Positions 27,904 through 36,668 of a stretch of 64,000 bases of DNA are shown here, one piece after another. Origin of the DNA: Bacilli bacterium (GTDB lineage Bacteria; Bacillota_I; Bacilli_A; RF39; UBA660); the NCBI GenBank assembly GCA_017409785.1, contig JAFQSD010000001.1:186001-250000 (forward strand), read 5' to 3'. Under the pieces are notes generated by a model. It was not told the DNA's origin. It worked only from the letters and a program-made list of their open reading frames with translations, and did no database searches. Every line of letters starts with the position of its first letter. The stretch's first letter is position 1. The position numbers were made by a program, and so were the translations under genes.

Positions 27904-29523
27904 ATGAAAAAAACATTCATTTTTGGTCATAAAAAACCAGATACAGATTCAGTTATGTCAGCAATTGCTCTATCACATTTAAAAAATGCCTTAGGAGATA
28001 ATACTGAACCAAGAATCTTAGGAGCTATTAATAAAGAAACATCATATGCTCTAAAATACTTTAATTTAAAAATGCCTGAGTATTTAAATGATGTTAAATT
28101 ACAATTAAAAGATGTAAATTTCCATAAAGGATTTTTAATAAAAGAGACTGATTCTATTTATAATGGATATCAATATATGTTAAGAGAAGGTCTTACTGGT
28201 TTACCAGTTGTTAAAGAAAATGGTGAATTTAAAGGATTAATCACAATTAAAGACTTATCTCATACTATGATTAACGAAAATGTTGATGACTTATATACAT
28301 CATATGATAACTTATTAGAAGTTTTAAAAGCAGAACCAATTCTACGCTTTAGTGATGAAATAGTAGGTAAAACATTAGTTGCTTCATATCGTAGTACAAC
28401 ATTTATGGAAAATGTTAAACTTGAAAAGAATATGATTTTAATAGTTGGAGATCGTCATAGTATTATTGAATACGCTGTTGAATCAGGTATAAAACTATTA
28501 ATTATTTCCTCTGATTCTGAGATTAAAGAAAAACATATTGAAATAGCTAGACAAAATCAAGTAAACATCATGCGTACAGCATATGATACATATCATATTG
28601 CTAAACTACTAACACTAACTAACTATATTAAAACAATGATTAGAAGTTATAATCCAACTAAGTTTGAAAATACAGAATTTGTAGATAGTGTAATTGAAAT
28701 AAATAATAAATTAAAACATACAAATTATCCAATAGTCGATAAAAGAAATAAATGTTTAGGACTGTTAAGAATAACAGATTTAAATGAAAAGATTCCAAAG
28801 AAAGTAATATTAGTAGATCATAATGAAAAACTACAAAGTGCTGAAGGAATTGATGAAGCAGAAATTCTAGAAATTATTGATCATCATAACTTAGGAAGTA
28901 TAACAACTAATACTCCAATTAATTTTAGAAATATGGCTGTTGGTTCAACATGTACAATAGTTTATACACTATTTAAAGAAAGAGAAGTACCAATTCCAAA
29001 ACATATAGCCGGGGCTTTATTATCTGGAATATTATCTGATACCTTAATTTTAAAAAGTCCAACAGCAACTCCTAAAGATGTTGCTGCTGTACAAGAATTA
29101 GCACTACTGGCTGAAGTAAATTATTTAGACTATGGAATGGCTATGTTAAAAGCCGGAACATCTCTAGATGGTATGAGTAAAGCAGATGTTCTATACAATG
29201 ACTTTAAACTTTATACAGTAAATGGTAGAACATTTGCTGTTGGCCAATTCTTCACAATGAACTTCGATGAAATAGAAAGAGAAATAGAAGAATATATCAA
29301 TGTTCTAGATGATGTGGCTGAGGCCAATAATTATTCATTAGTAACACTATTCGTTACAGACATCATTAATAATGGAAGTTATGTAATATATAATACAAAG
29401 GGTAGAGAAATAGTTTCTCTTGCTTATGAAAAAGAAAATATAAAACAAGGCCAATTCATTAGAAATTGTGTATCTCGTAAGAAACACGTTGTTCCGATGA
29501 TTATGGGCGTTCTTGAAGGATAG
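27904..29523 (+). CDS. ppaC: Manganese-dependent (class II) inorganic pyrophosphatase with CBS and DRTGG domains
   Basis: It hydrolyses pyrophosphate to drive biosynthesis. The 539-residue protein has the DHH-family metal motifs GHKKPDTDS (8-16), DHN and IIDHHNLGS, and the C-terminal DHHA2 domain ending in SRKKHVVP. Between the first motifs lies a regulatory insert of CBS pairs and a DRTGG domain. CBS-type class II enzymes are controlled by adenine nucleotides, which I infer here. The ATG is preceded by AAAGGATGAT, and the popT-uppP pair follows after 8 bases. Confidence 0.93.
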   Translation: MKKTFIFGHKKPDTDSVMSAIALSHLKNALGDNTEPRILGAINKETSYALKYFNLKMPEYLNDVKLQLKDVNFHKGFLIKETDSIYNGYQYMLREGLTGLPVVKENGEFKGLITIKDLSHTMINENVDDLYTSYDNLLEVLKAEPILRFSDEIVGKTLVASYRSTTFMENVKLEKNMILIVGDRHSIIEYAVESGIKLLIISSDSEIKEKHIEIARQNQVNIMRTAYDTYHIAKLLTLTNYIKTMIRSYNPTKFENTEFVDSVIEINNKLKHTNYPIVDKRNKCLGLLRITDLNEKIPKKVILVDHNEKLQSAEGIDEAEILEIIDHHNLGSITTNTPINFRNMAVGSTCTIVYTLFKEREVPIPKHIAGALLSGILSDTLILKSPTATPKDVAAVQELALLAEVNYLDYGMAMLKAGTSLDGMSKADVLYNDFKLYTVNGRTFAVGQFFTMNFDEIEREIEEYINVLDDVAEANNYSLVTLFVTDIINNGSYVIYNTKGREIVSLAYEKENIKQGQFIRNCVSRKKHVVPMIMGVLEG

Positions 29524-29531
29524 GAGATAGC

Positions 29532-30371
29532 ATGAAAGATAAAATATTATTAGTCTTAAAAGGTTTCTTATTAGGAATTGCTAATGTAATTCCAGGAGTA
29601 AGTGGAGGAACACTTGCTTTAACTCTTGGTATTTATCAAGATTTAATTGGTGCAATTAGTCATTTCTTTAAGAACCTAAAGAAAAATTTAAAATTCTTAA
29701 TACCACTAGGTATTGGTATGGTAATAGCCATACTTTTAGGAAGTAAAGTAATCACTTTCTGTTTAGATAAATTTGCTTTACCGACAACATTATTCTTTAT
29801 TGGTTTAATCGTTGGAGGAATTCCACTATTAACAAAGAAATTAAAGGGTAGAAGATTAAAACCATTAAATCTAGCTGTATTTTTACTAACATTTGGAATT
29901 GTTATGATTATGACATTTTTAAATGCTGGAAATAATGCAGTAGACTTATCTAATATGTCAGTTATTCAATTTATATTATTAATGATAGTAGGAATGGTTG
30001 CAGCAGCAACTATGGTAATTCCAGGAGTAAGTGGATCATTTGTCTTAATGTTATTAGGATATTATAAACCAATAATGGCAACACTTGGTAACTTAACAGA
30101 TTTTTCTTTACTTGGACATAACGTCTTAGTGCTTGCTCCATTTGGAATAGGATTACTAATTGGAATAGTAGGAATAGCAAAGTTAATTGAATTCTTACTT
30201 AAAAAATATGAAATACCAACATACTATGGAATAGTTGGTTTCGTAACAGCAAGTGTTATTGGGTTAGGGATTGGCCTAGTAGGAGTGCCTACAACAACAC
30301 TTCAAGTTTTAGCAGGATTAGTTTTATTTGTAATTGCCTTTATAATTGGTTATAAATTAGGAGATAAATAA
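29532..30371 (+). CDS. popT: DUF368/PopT family polyprenyl-phosphate transporter
   Basis: The 279-residue membrane protein has about eight to nine helices and two related re-entrant motifs, NVIPGVSGGTLAL (about 18-30) and MVIPGVSGSFVLM (about 160-172), the hallmark of DUF368. Members of this family were shown to return undecaprenyl phosphate across the membrane for reuse in wall synthesis. Its stop overlaps the start of uppP by one base, and UppP makes that same lipid from its diphosphate, which strongly supports the assignment. GGAGATAGC precedes the ATG. Confidence 0.88.
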   Translation: MKDKILLVLKGFLLGIANVIPGVSGGTLALTLGIYQDLIGAISHFFKNLKKNLKFLIPLGIGMVIAILLGSKVITFCLDKFALPTTLFFIGLIVGGIPLLTKKLKGRRLKPLNLAVFLLTFGIVMIMTFLNAGNNAVDLSNMSVIQFILLMIVGMVAAATMVIPGVSGSFVLMLLGYYKPIMATLGNLTDFSLLGHNVLVLAPFGIGLLIGIVGIAKLIEFLLKKYEIPTYYGIVGFVTASVIGLGIGLVGVPTTTLQVLAGLVLFVIAFIIGYKLGDK

Positions 30372-31201
30372 TGATAGCGCTAATTCAATATATATTATTA
30401 GGTATTATGCAAGGCCTTACAGAACCAATCCCAGTTTCTAGTAGTGGCCATGTCTTAATACTAAAAACAATTCTAGAAAAATTTAATCAAAACATAGATA
30501 TTGATTTTTCTATCTTAGCAACAATTACTAATTTAGGAAGTTTAATAGCTATAACAATATTATTTAGAAAAGAAATAATTACCTTAATAAAATCATTCTT
30601 TACTTATATCTTTAAGAAAGAACAAAGAAAAGAACTACAACAAGACTTTAACTACTGCTGGAAAATTGTACTTGCTACTATTCCAGCAGGAATCTTAGGT
30701 TTAATTGCTACTAAGTTTGATTTATTAGACAAACTAGAAGAAAACGTTAAATTTATTGGTTTAATGCTTCTTGTAACAGCAGTTTTCTTATTCTTAATAA
30801 AAGACTTCAAAGGAAAGAAAAAAGAACGTGAAATAAGTTTTAAAGATGCAATTATTATTGGTCTATATCAAATGATTGCTATAACACCAGGAATAAGTAG
30901 AAGTGGAGCAACAATTGTTGGAGGAATGTTTCAAAATCTAAAAAGAGAAACTGCTTTCAACTTCTCATTTATCTTATATATACCAATCTCAATAGCAACA
31001 TCAATATTAGGAATCAAAGATTTATTAGAAATATCAGCATCAAGTACAACTTGGATGTTATACATCTTATCAGCAACCATTGCAGGAGTATTTACATATA
31101 TTTGTACTAAATGGTTCTCAAAAATTGTTAAAGAAGGAAAACTTATTTACTTCTCAATTTATTGCTTAATTGCTGGTTTATTAGTAATTATTCTATTATA
31201 G
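30371..31201 (+). CDS. uppP: Undecaprenyl-diphosphatase UppP/BacA
   Basis: UppP removes a phosphate from undecaprenyl diphosphate to regenerate the lipid carrier used for peptidoglycan and surface polymers. The 276-residue membrane protein has the two family motifs GLTEPIPVSSSGH (catalytic Glu and Ser/His region) and TPGISRSGAT. It begins in a TAATG overlap with popT, so the two steps of carrier recycling are coupled. A ZIP transporter gene follows after 9 bases. Confidence 0.95.
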   Translation: MIALIQYILLGIMQGLTEPIPVSSSGHVLILKTILEKFNQNIDIDFSILATITNLGSLIAITILFRKEIITLIKSFFTYIFKKEQRKELQQDFNYCWKIVLATIPAGILGLIATKFDLLDKLEENVKFIGLMLLVTAVFLFLIKDFKGKKKEREISFKDAIIIGLYQMIAITPGISRSGATIVGGMFQNLKRETAFNFSFILYIPISIATSILGIKDLLEISASSTTWMLYILSATIAGVFTYICTKWFSKIVKEGKLIYFSIYCLIAGLLVIILL

Positions 31202-31210
31202 GAGGAAAAT

Positions 31211-31969
31211 ATGGATACAGCAAAATTAGGACTACTAACTACATTACTATTAGGATTATTTATTATAATAGGTGCTCTTATAGCATTCTTAATTAAGAAA
31301 AAAGAACGAGTAGTAGATTTTTCATTAGGTTTAGCATTCAGCGTAATGGTTATGTTAATACTTACTCATATGCTACCAGAAACAATTGAACTATTAGGAC
31401 TAAAACATATCTATTTATTTATATTATTTACTATAATTGGTTATATGATCTTAAAATTACTTGATAATTTTATACCTGATCACGATGATGATGGTAAAGG
31501 TATGGATAAACACGAATTAAGAGAAAATCTAATTCACATTGGTGTTATTACATCAGTAGCCTTAGTTCTACATAACATTATTGAAGGAATGGCAGTATAT
31601 TCTACAGTATTATCTGATGCCTCATTAGGTCTAGCAGTAACAATTGGAATAGGTTTTCATAACATTCCATTAGGAATGGTTATTGCAGGAACATTCTATC
31701 AAAGTAATGAAAATATTAGTAAGACAATCTTAAGTATTTTACTAGTTTCATTATCAACATTTGCTGGAGGATTAATTATGTTCTTCTTAGGATTAACAGA
31801 AATCTCTCCAATTATTTCAGGTATACTTTTAGCAGTAACATTAGGAATGCTAATATTTATTGCCTTTACTGAACTTTTACCTAGAATAAAAAATACAAAA
31901 AATAAAAAAGTAACAACAGTAGGTATTATCGTAGGAATAATCATTCAATTAATTGCCTTATTTATATAG
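31211..31969 (+). CDS. ZIP family divalent metal transporter
   Basis: A 252-residue membrane protein with eight helices and the ZIP metal-site motifs LHNIIEGMAVY and GFHNIPLGM. A short Asp/His-rich loop (PDHDDDGKGMDKH) lies between helices three and four, as usual for metal capture. Zinc or manganese uptake is likely; direction and metal are not decided by sequence. The AGGAGG ribosome site is strong and the gene is in the uppP operon. Confidence 0.9.
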   Translation: MDTAKLGLLTTLLLGLFIIIGALIAFLIKKKERVVDFSLGLAFSVMVMLILTHMLPETIELLGLKHIYLFILFTIIGYMILKLLDNFIPDHDDDGKGMDKHELRENLIHIGVITSVALVLHNIIEGMAVYSTVLSDASLGLAVTIGIGFHNIPLGMVIAGTFYQSNENISKTILSILLVSLSTFAGGLIMFFLGLTEISPIISGILLAVTLGMLIFIAFTELLPRIKNTKNKKVTTVGIIVGIIIQLIALFI

Positions 31970-31982
31970 GCAATTCTTTTTA
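31951..31982 (+). terminator. Weak terminator/intercistronic hairpin after the ZIP gene
   Basis: AATTGCC (31951-31957) pairs with GGCAATT (31969-31975), loop of 11 bases, then CTTTTT. It overlaps the stop codon and is close to the next gene's AAGGAGGT site, so read-through is likely. Confidence 0.5.
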
Positions 31983-31996
31983 TAAGGAGGTATAAC

Positions 31997-32776
31997 ATGT
32001 TATATACTATATCTTATATATTTTTATTATTTTTTATATATTCAATAATTGGATATATATTTGAAGTTACATTAGTAACAATTTGTGAGAAGAAGTTTAC
32101 GCCTTCACGTGGTTTCTTAATAGGACCATACATTCCAATATATGGAGTAGGAGTAGTTTTAATCACAACTCTTCTAAATAAATACAAAAATGATATTTTA
32201 GTATTATTTGTCATGAGTACAGTACTATGTACTATTCTAGAATATCTAACAAGCCTAATCATGGAAAAAGTTTTTAAACTTCGTTGGTGGGATTACTCAC
32301 GTATGAGTTTTAACTTAAATGGTAGAGTATGTCTTTTAAATAGTTTAATCTTTGGAGTAGGTGGTGTAGTAATTATGAAATTATTACACCCACTAATTGA
32401 AAAAGTATTAGACTATCCTGCTAACTGGGTAATAATTTTACTCGCAATTATCTTTGGAATAATAATTCTAACTGATTTTATTATTTCCGTAATTGCTATG
32501 TTTAATATTAAAATTGAAATTAAAAAATTTACTAAGAAAGATGCAACAGAAGTAGTAAAACAAGAAATTAAAGAATTTTTAGAGAAACATAGTTTCTTAA
32601 ACGATCAAATTGATCGTTTATTATCTTCTTTCCCAACAGCTATCTCACGTATTGAATTCAACTTACCTGACTATAAAGACTTAATCAAACATATTAAAAA
32701 AGAAATAAGAGAAGCAAAGAAAGAATTAAAGAAAAAGAAAAAAGAACTTACTGATAAATTGACAAAACATAACTAA
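31997..32776 (+). CDS. Membrane protein of the CmpB-like (putative ABC transporter type IV) family
   Basis: The 259-residue protein starts with four to five membrane helices containing SIIGYIFEV, RGFLIGPYIPIYGVG, LEYLTS and WWDYS...LNGRVCLLNS, the conserved blocks of the CmpB-like family (PF06541). The rest is a charged helical tail with Lys/Glu runs. The family's role is not well established. AAGGAGGT precedes the ATG. Confidence 0.8.
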   Translation: MLYTISYIFLLFFIYSIIGYIFEVTLVTICEKKFTPSRGFLIGPYIPIYGVGVVLITTLLNKYKNDILVLFVMSTVLCTILEYLTSLIMEKVFKLRWWDYSRMSFNLNGRVCLLNSLIFGVGGVVIMKLLHPLIEKVLDYPANWVIILLAIIFGIIILTDFIISVIAMFNIKIEIKKFTKKDATEVVKQEIKEFLEKHSFLNDQIDRLLSSFPTAISRIEFNLPDYKDLIKHIKKEIREAKKELKKKKKELTDKLTKHN

Positions 32777-32815
32777 AAAGCTAAAATTAAGTCATAAAGA
32801 ATAATAGGAGAACAT

Positions 32816-32959
32816 ATGAAAAAAATAAAACCAAATTTAGCGGGAATTTTATTAATTGTTTTTGGAGTTATAGTAATAGTTCTAGCAATTTTATTCTTCG
32901 CAGTAGATCCAACTAGAAATGAAAGTATTGGAAAATATCAAGAAGTAGTTAAAATATAA
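32816..32959 (+). CDS. Small single-pass membrane protein, 47 aa
   Basis: A short gene with an ATAGGAGA ribosome site 6 bases before its ATG. The product begins MKKIKPN, has one hydrophobic helix (about 8-30, with AGILLIVFGVIVIVLAILFF) and a short polar C-terminus. It is 39 bases after the CmpB-like gene and ends exactly at a terminator. Nothing indicates its role. Confidence 0.7.
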   Translation: MKKIKPNLAGILLIVFGVIVIVLAILFFAVDPTRNESIGKYQEVVKI

Positions 32960-32982
32960 GATATCGACAGATATCTTTTTAT
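32959..32982 (+). terminator. Terminator after the 47-aa gene
   Basis: AGATATC (32959-32965) pairs with GATATCT (32970-32976) around GACA, then T residues. Confidence 0.8.
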
Positions 32983-33060
32983 TATGTCAAGTAAAGAAAA
33001 AATCTCGTGATAAATACAAAATTATATGATACGATAATAATGTATATAATAGGAGGAAAT

Positions 33061-34446
33061 ATGAGAATAAAAAAGGATATAGATACAAATATATTCAGGG
33101 GTTATGACATTAGAGGCTTAGTACCACAAGAACTTGATATGGATACAGCCTATACAATAGGTCTTGGATTTGGTACTTATATAAAACAATTAGGTAAAAC
33201 TACTTGTGTAGTTGGATACGATAATAGATTAAGTAGCCCAGAATTAAGTAGTTCCCTAATGACAGGTATTAAAGAAACAGGAATTAATATTATTTCCTTA
33301 GGTTTAGTAACAACTCCAATGTATTACTATGCTTGTATTAAGTTAAATGTATTTAGTGGAGTAATGGTAACAGCATCTCATAATCCAAAAGATGATAATG
33401 GATTTAAATTTGCTTTTGATGAAAGCGGAAACTGTAAAGGACAAGAAATCCAAGATTTCTTAAAATTTATCCAAAAAGGTGAATTTGCCAAAGGTGATGG
33501 AATTATCACTAGATATGATATCAGACCTGATTACTTAAAATTATTTAAAGAAAATCTAAACTTTGGAGATAGAAAAGTAAAAGTAGTTATTGATCCAGGT
33601 AATGGTACAACATCAGTAATTGCTAAAGAACTATATGAAATGTTCCCAATTGAATTAATTTCAATTAATGATGAAAGTGATGGAACATTCCCTAATCACC
33701 ATCCAGATCCATGCGTTGAAAAGAACTTAGAAATGTTAAAGAAAAAAGTTATTGAAACAAATGCTGACTTAGGTCTAGGCTTTGATGGTGATGGAGATAG
33801 AATGGGTCTAGTTTCCAATTCAACTAAGTTCATCCCAACTGATTACTATATGGTAATAATCGTAAGAGATATAATTGAAAAAGTTAAAAATAAAAAATTC
33901 TTATTTGATGTTAAATGTTCTAAAACACTAAGTGATGAAATTGAACGTTTAGGTGGAGAAGGTATGTGTTATCGTACTGGAAACTCTTATACAAAAGCTG
34001 CAGTACGCGACTATGATATACCATTTGGTGGAGAATTATCAGGACACGTTTACTTTAGAGATCGTTTCTTAGGTTTTGATTCAGGCCTATATGCCGGATT
34101 AAGATTATTAGAAATTCTTTCACATACAGATAAGTCAGTAGATGAATTACTAGAAGGAATTACTGAATACCATTCAACTGATGAATTAAAATTCAAAAGT
34201 GATGATGACTATAAATTTAGAGTTATCTCACAAATTGAAGAATATGCTAAAGAAAAAAATTATAAGTATTTAAATATTGATGGAGTAAAAGTTTTATTTG
34301 ACGATGGTTGGGCATTAGTTAGAGCATCAAACACAGGCCCAAACATTACAGCAAGATTTGAAGCTAAAACAGAAGACCGTTTAGAAGAACTTCAAAAAGA
34401 ATTTGTCTCATTAATAGAAAAATACAATAAAGACTTAGCAAATTAA
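33061..34446 (+). CDS. manB: Phosphomannomutase/phosphoglucomutase
   Basis: It interconverts hexose 1- and 6-phosphates for envelope polysaccharide precursors. The 461-residue protein of the alpha-D-phosphohexomutase family has the phosphoserine loop TASHNPKDDNGFK, the metal loop DGDGDR, the sugar-binding loop GGELSGH and the phosphate-binding RASNTGP near the end. The ATG at 33061 follows ATAGGAGGA. An in-frame ATG at 33007 is in the promoter region. Mannose or glucose preference cannot be decided from sequence. Confidence 0.92.
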   Translation: MRIKKDIDTNIFRGYDIRGLVPQELDMDTAYTIGLGFGTYIKQLGKTTCVVGYDNRLSSPELSSSLMTGIKETGINIISLGLVTTPMYYYACIKLNVFSGVMVTASHNPKDDNGFKFAFDESGNCKGQEIQDFLKFIQKGEFAKGDGIITRYDIRPDYLKLFKENLNFGDRKVKVVIDPGNGTTSVIAKELYEMFPIELISINDESDGTFPNHHPDPCVEKNLEMLKKKVIETNADLGLGFDGDGDRMGLVSNSTKFIPTDYYMVIIVRDIIEKVKNKKFLFDVKCSKTLSDEIERLGGEGMCYRTGNSYTKAAVRDYDIPFGGELSGHVYFRDRFLGFDSGLYAGLRLLEILSHTDKSVDELLEGITEYHSTDELKFKSDDDYKFRVISQIEEYAKEKNYKYLNIDGVKVLFDDGWALVRASNTGPNITARFEAKTEDRLEELQKEFVSLIEKYNKDLAN

Positions 34447-34464
34447 AAATATAAATTTAATATC

Positions 34465-34493
34465 TTGCACTAAATAAAAAACTATGTTATATT
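34465..34493 (+). promoter_or_regulatory. Promoter of the helD leader
   Basis: TTGCAC (34465-34470), a 17-base spacer and TGT-TATATT (34488-34493). It would start transcription near 34500, about 100 bases before the helD start codon. Confidence 0.75.
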
Positions 34494-34498
34494 GATTA

Positions 34499-34562
34499 GG
34501 ACGTTTTCTTGAAAAAATTATACATAACAACAAGTCCTGCATGATATATATGTAGTTTTTTT
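34499..34562 (+). ncRNA. Candidate attenuator leader or small RNA upstream of helD
   Basis: The predicted transcript begins with GGAC (34499-34502), which can pair with GTCC (34534-34537). It continues into a terminator hairpin, CTGCAT (34537-34542) with ATGTAG (34550-34555), followed by seven T residues. The first pairing and the terminator stem share a base, so they may compete. Either helD is controlled by attenuation or a roughly 60-base RNA is released. I do not recognise a known riboswitch family. Confidence 0.5.
34537..34562 (+). terminator. Terminator in the helD leader
   Basis: CTGCAT/ATGTAG stem (one G-U) with a seven-base A/T loop and TTTTTTT. It lies between the helD promoter and gene. 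Confidence 0.65.
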
Positions 34563-34600
34563 GCTTGCTTAGTTTTAAATGAAAAAATAAGGAGGTAAAT

Positions 34601-36634
34601 ATGGCAATTAGTGAAGTAGAATTCCAAAAAGAAAAAAAGATCTTAAAAAAAGTTCAAAAATTATTAGGAGAAACCTTATCTAACTTAGGTGATGATGTAT
34701 ATCAAGATGAAGAAAACTTACTTGAATTTAAGAAAATGATGTGGGAAAACTCCACAAGTTTCGATGAAGCAGAAATGCGTCAAGTAATGGCGGCAACATC
34801 AATGGAGGCAGAGAAGGCACTTCAAAAGCAAAGACGCTTTAAAAAACTATGTCAGATTAAAAACAAACCTTACTTCGCATCAATAGTATTTAAAGATGAT
34901 GAAAATGGAAAAATATATAATATTTATATTTCTCTAACGTATTTAAAAGATGAAAATCTAAATAATATTTTATATGACTGGCGTAGTCCAATCTGTAGTT
35001 TATTCTATGACTATGAAACAGGACCATGTGAATATAAGGCACCAGGTGGTATCTACACAGGCGAATTAAAAAGAAAAAGACAATATAAAATAGAAAATAA
35101 TCAATTAGTTGGCGTTTTCGACAACTCATTAAATATTGATGACGAAGTACTACAAGAAGTTCTTGCTAACGAATCAAGTGAAAAGATGAAGAACGTCGTT
35201 AATACAATCCAACAAGAACAAAATAAAGTTATTCGTAACTTAGAAGACAATAACTTAATTGTTCAAGGAATAGCTGGTTCTGGTAAAACAACAGTAGCTC
35301 TACATAGAATAGCTTTCTTACTTTACCAATTAGAACGTCTTTCAAGTAATAATATACTTATCTTCTCTCCAAATAACGTCTTCACAGAATATATTTCAGA
35401 TGTTTTACCATCTCTTGGAGAAGCCAACACTCTTCAAACAACCTTCGCTGATTACTTATCAGCCTTCATAAAAGAATATAAAGATGTCGAAACATTCACA
35501 GATTTTGTTTCTAGATATTATACATATAAAGAAACATATCCAGAATTAGTTAAGTATAAACAAAGTGATGAAATAATAGAACACTTAGATGCTTATCTAA
35601 AAGACTATATTAATAATTGTAAATACATCAATTCATTTACAGAAAATGAAATAAACTTCGTTGATAAAGATGAAATAAATGAAATGTTACATTATAAATA
35701 TGATCGTCTACCATTATTTGAAAGAGTAGAAGAAATTGCTAAAAAACTATCATCTAACTTTTATAAGGGTAGTGGTAAGAAAAATAAAACATTCGGTAAA
35801 CTTCTAAGAGAAAATTCTAACTTTGTAAAAGATTATAAAGAAATTTATAAAAACTTCTGGAAGAGCGAATTTACAGAAATGCGCCTACCAGATACTATAA
35901 TAAATAGTTTCGTAAATAAAGATGTAATTAATTATGAAGATGCACTTTTATTTGCCTACATAAAAGGTACACTAGAGGGCTTCATATACGAAGCTAATAT
36001 AAAACAAGTTATTATTGATGAAGCCCAAGATTATAATAGACTTCAATATATAATAATATCTAAAATCTTCCAAAAAGCAGATTTCACAATTCTAGGAGAT
36101 ATTAATCAAAATATTAATCCTTATTATGCTTATAACTCATTAGAGGATTTAAAAGATTTATTCAAAGGAGAAACAAAATACTTAGAATTATTAAAAACAT
36201 ATCGTTCATCTCCTGAAATTATTGCTTATACAAATAAAATTTTAAATCTAAAACATGTTAATGCTATTCGTAGAGATAATAATAAACCAGTTGTTATAAG
36301 AAAAGCAGTTAAAGACTTAAAAGAATCCTTATTAAATGATATTAAAACTTTACAAGAAGAGTATAAGTCAACTGCGATTATCACTAAAGATAATCTTGAG
36401 GCTGAAAAAATATATAACTTACTAAAGAATGATTTAAATATTTCTTTAGTTGAAGCCTCATCTAAAAAGTTCCATAAAGAACTAATTGTCATACCTGCTT
36501 ATACTGCTAAAGGACTAGAATTTGATAGTGTTATTATCTATAATGATCGCAATAACTCATACAAAGCTAATGAAAAGAACTTATTATATGTTGCTTGTAC
36601 AAGATGTCAACATGAACTATACATTTATAACTAA
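34601..36634 (+). CDS. helD: RNA-polymerase-associated helicase HelD (UvrD/Rep-like)
   Basis: HelD proteins remove stalled or inactive RNA polymerase from DNA and help recycle it. The 677-residue protein has the N-terminal antiparallel coiled-coil arm (about 1-90, inserted into the polymerase secondary channel in studied members), then superfamily-1 ATPase motifs: Walker A GIAGSGKTT (about 223-231), motif II IDEAQDY (about 472-478), QNINPYYAY, and YVACTRCQ near the end. It is shorter than Bacillus HelD (about 770 residues). An ATAAGGAGGT ribosome site precedes the ATG, and a leader with a terminator lies upstream. Confidence 0.9.
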   Translation: MAISEVEFQKEKKILKKVQKLLGETLSNLGDDVYQDEENLLEFKKMMWENSTSFDEAEMRQVMAATSMEAEKALQKQRRFKKLCQIKNKPYFASIVFKDDENGKIYNIYISLTYLKDENLNNILYDWRSPICSLFYDYETGPCEYKAPGGIYTGELKRKRQYKIENNQLVGVFDNSLNIDDEVLQEVLANESSEKMKNVVNTIQQEQNKVIRNLEDNNLIVQGIAGSGKTTVALHRIAFLLYQLERLSSNNILIFSPNNVFTEYISDVLPSLGEANTLQTTFADYLSAFIKEYKDVETFTDFVSRYYTYKETYPELVKYKQSDEIIEHLDAYLKDYINNCKYINSFTENEINFVDKDEINEMLHYKYDRLPLFERVEEIAKKLSSNFYKGSGKKNKTFGKLLRENSNFVKDYKEIYKNFWKSEFTEMRLPDTIINSFVNKDVINYEDALLFAYIKGTLEGFIYEANIKQVIIDEAQDYNRLQYIIISKIFQKADFTILGDINQNINPYYAYNSLEDLKDLFKGETKYLELLKTYRSSPEIIAYTNKILNLKHVNAIRRDNNKPVVIRKAVKDLKESLLNDIKTLQEEYKSTAIITKDNLEAEKIYNLLKNDLNISLVEASSKKFHKELIVIPAYTAKGLEFDSVIIYNDRNNSYKANEKNLLYVACTRCQHELYIYN

Positions 36635-36637
36635 AAT

Positions 36638-36668
36638 AAAAAAGATAAGATTAATTCTTATCTTTTTT
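36638..36668. terminator. Bidirectional terminator between helD and the histidine kinase gene
   Basis: AAAAAAGATAAG pairs with CTTATCTTTTTT around ATTAATT. It overlaps the end of the reverse-strand kinase gene. Confidence 0.85.
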
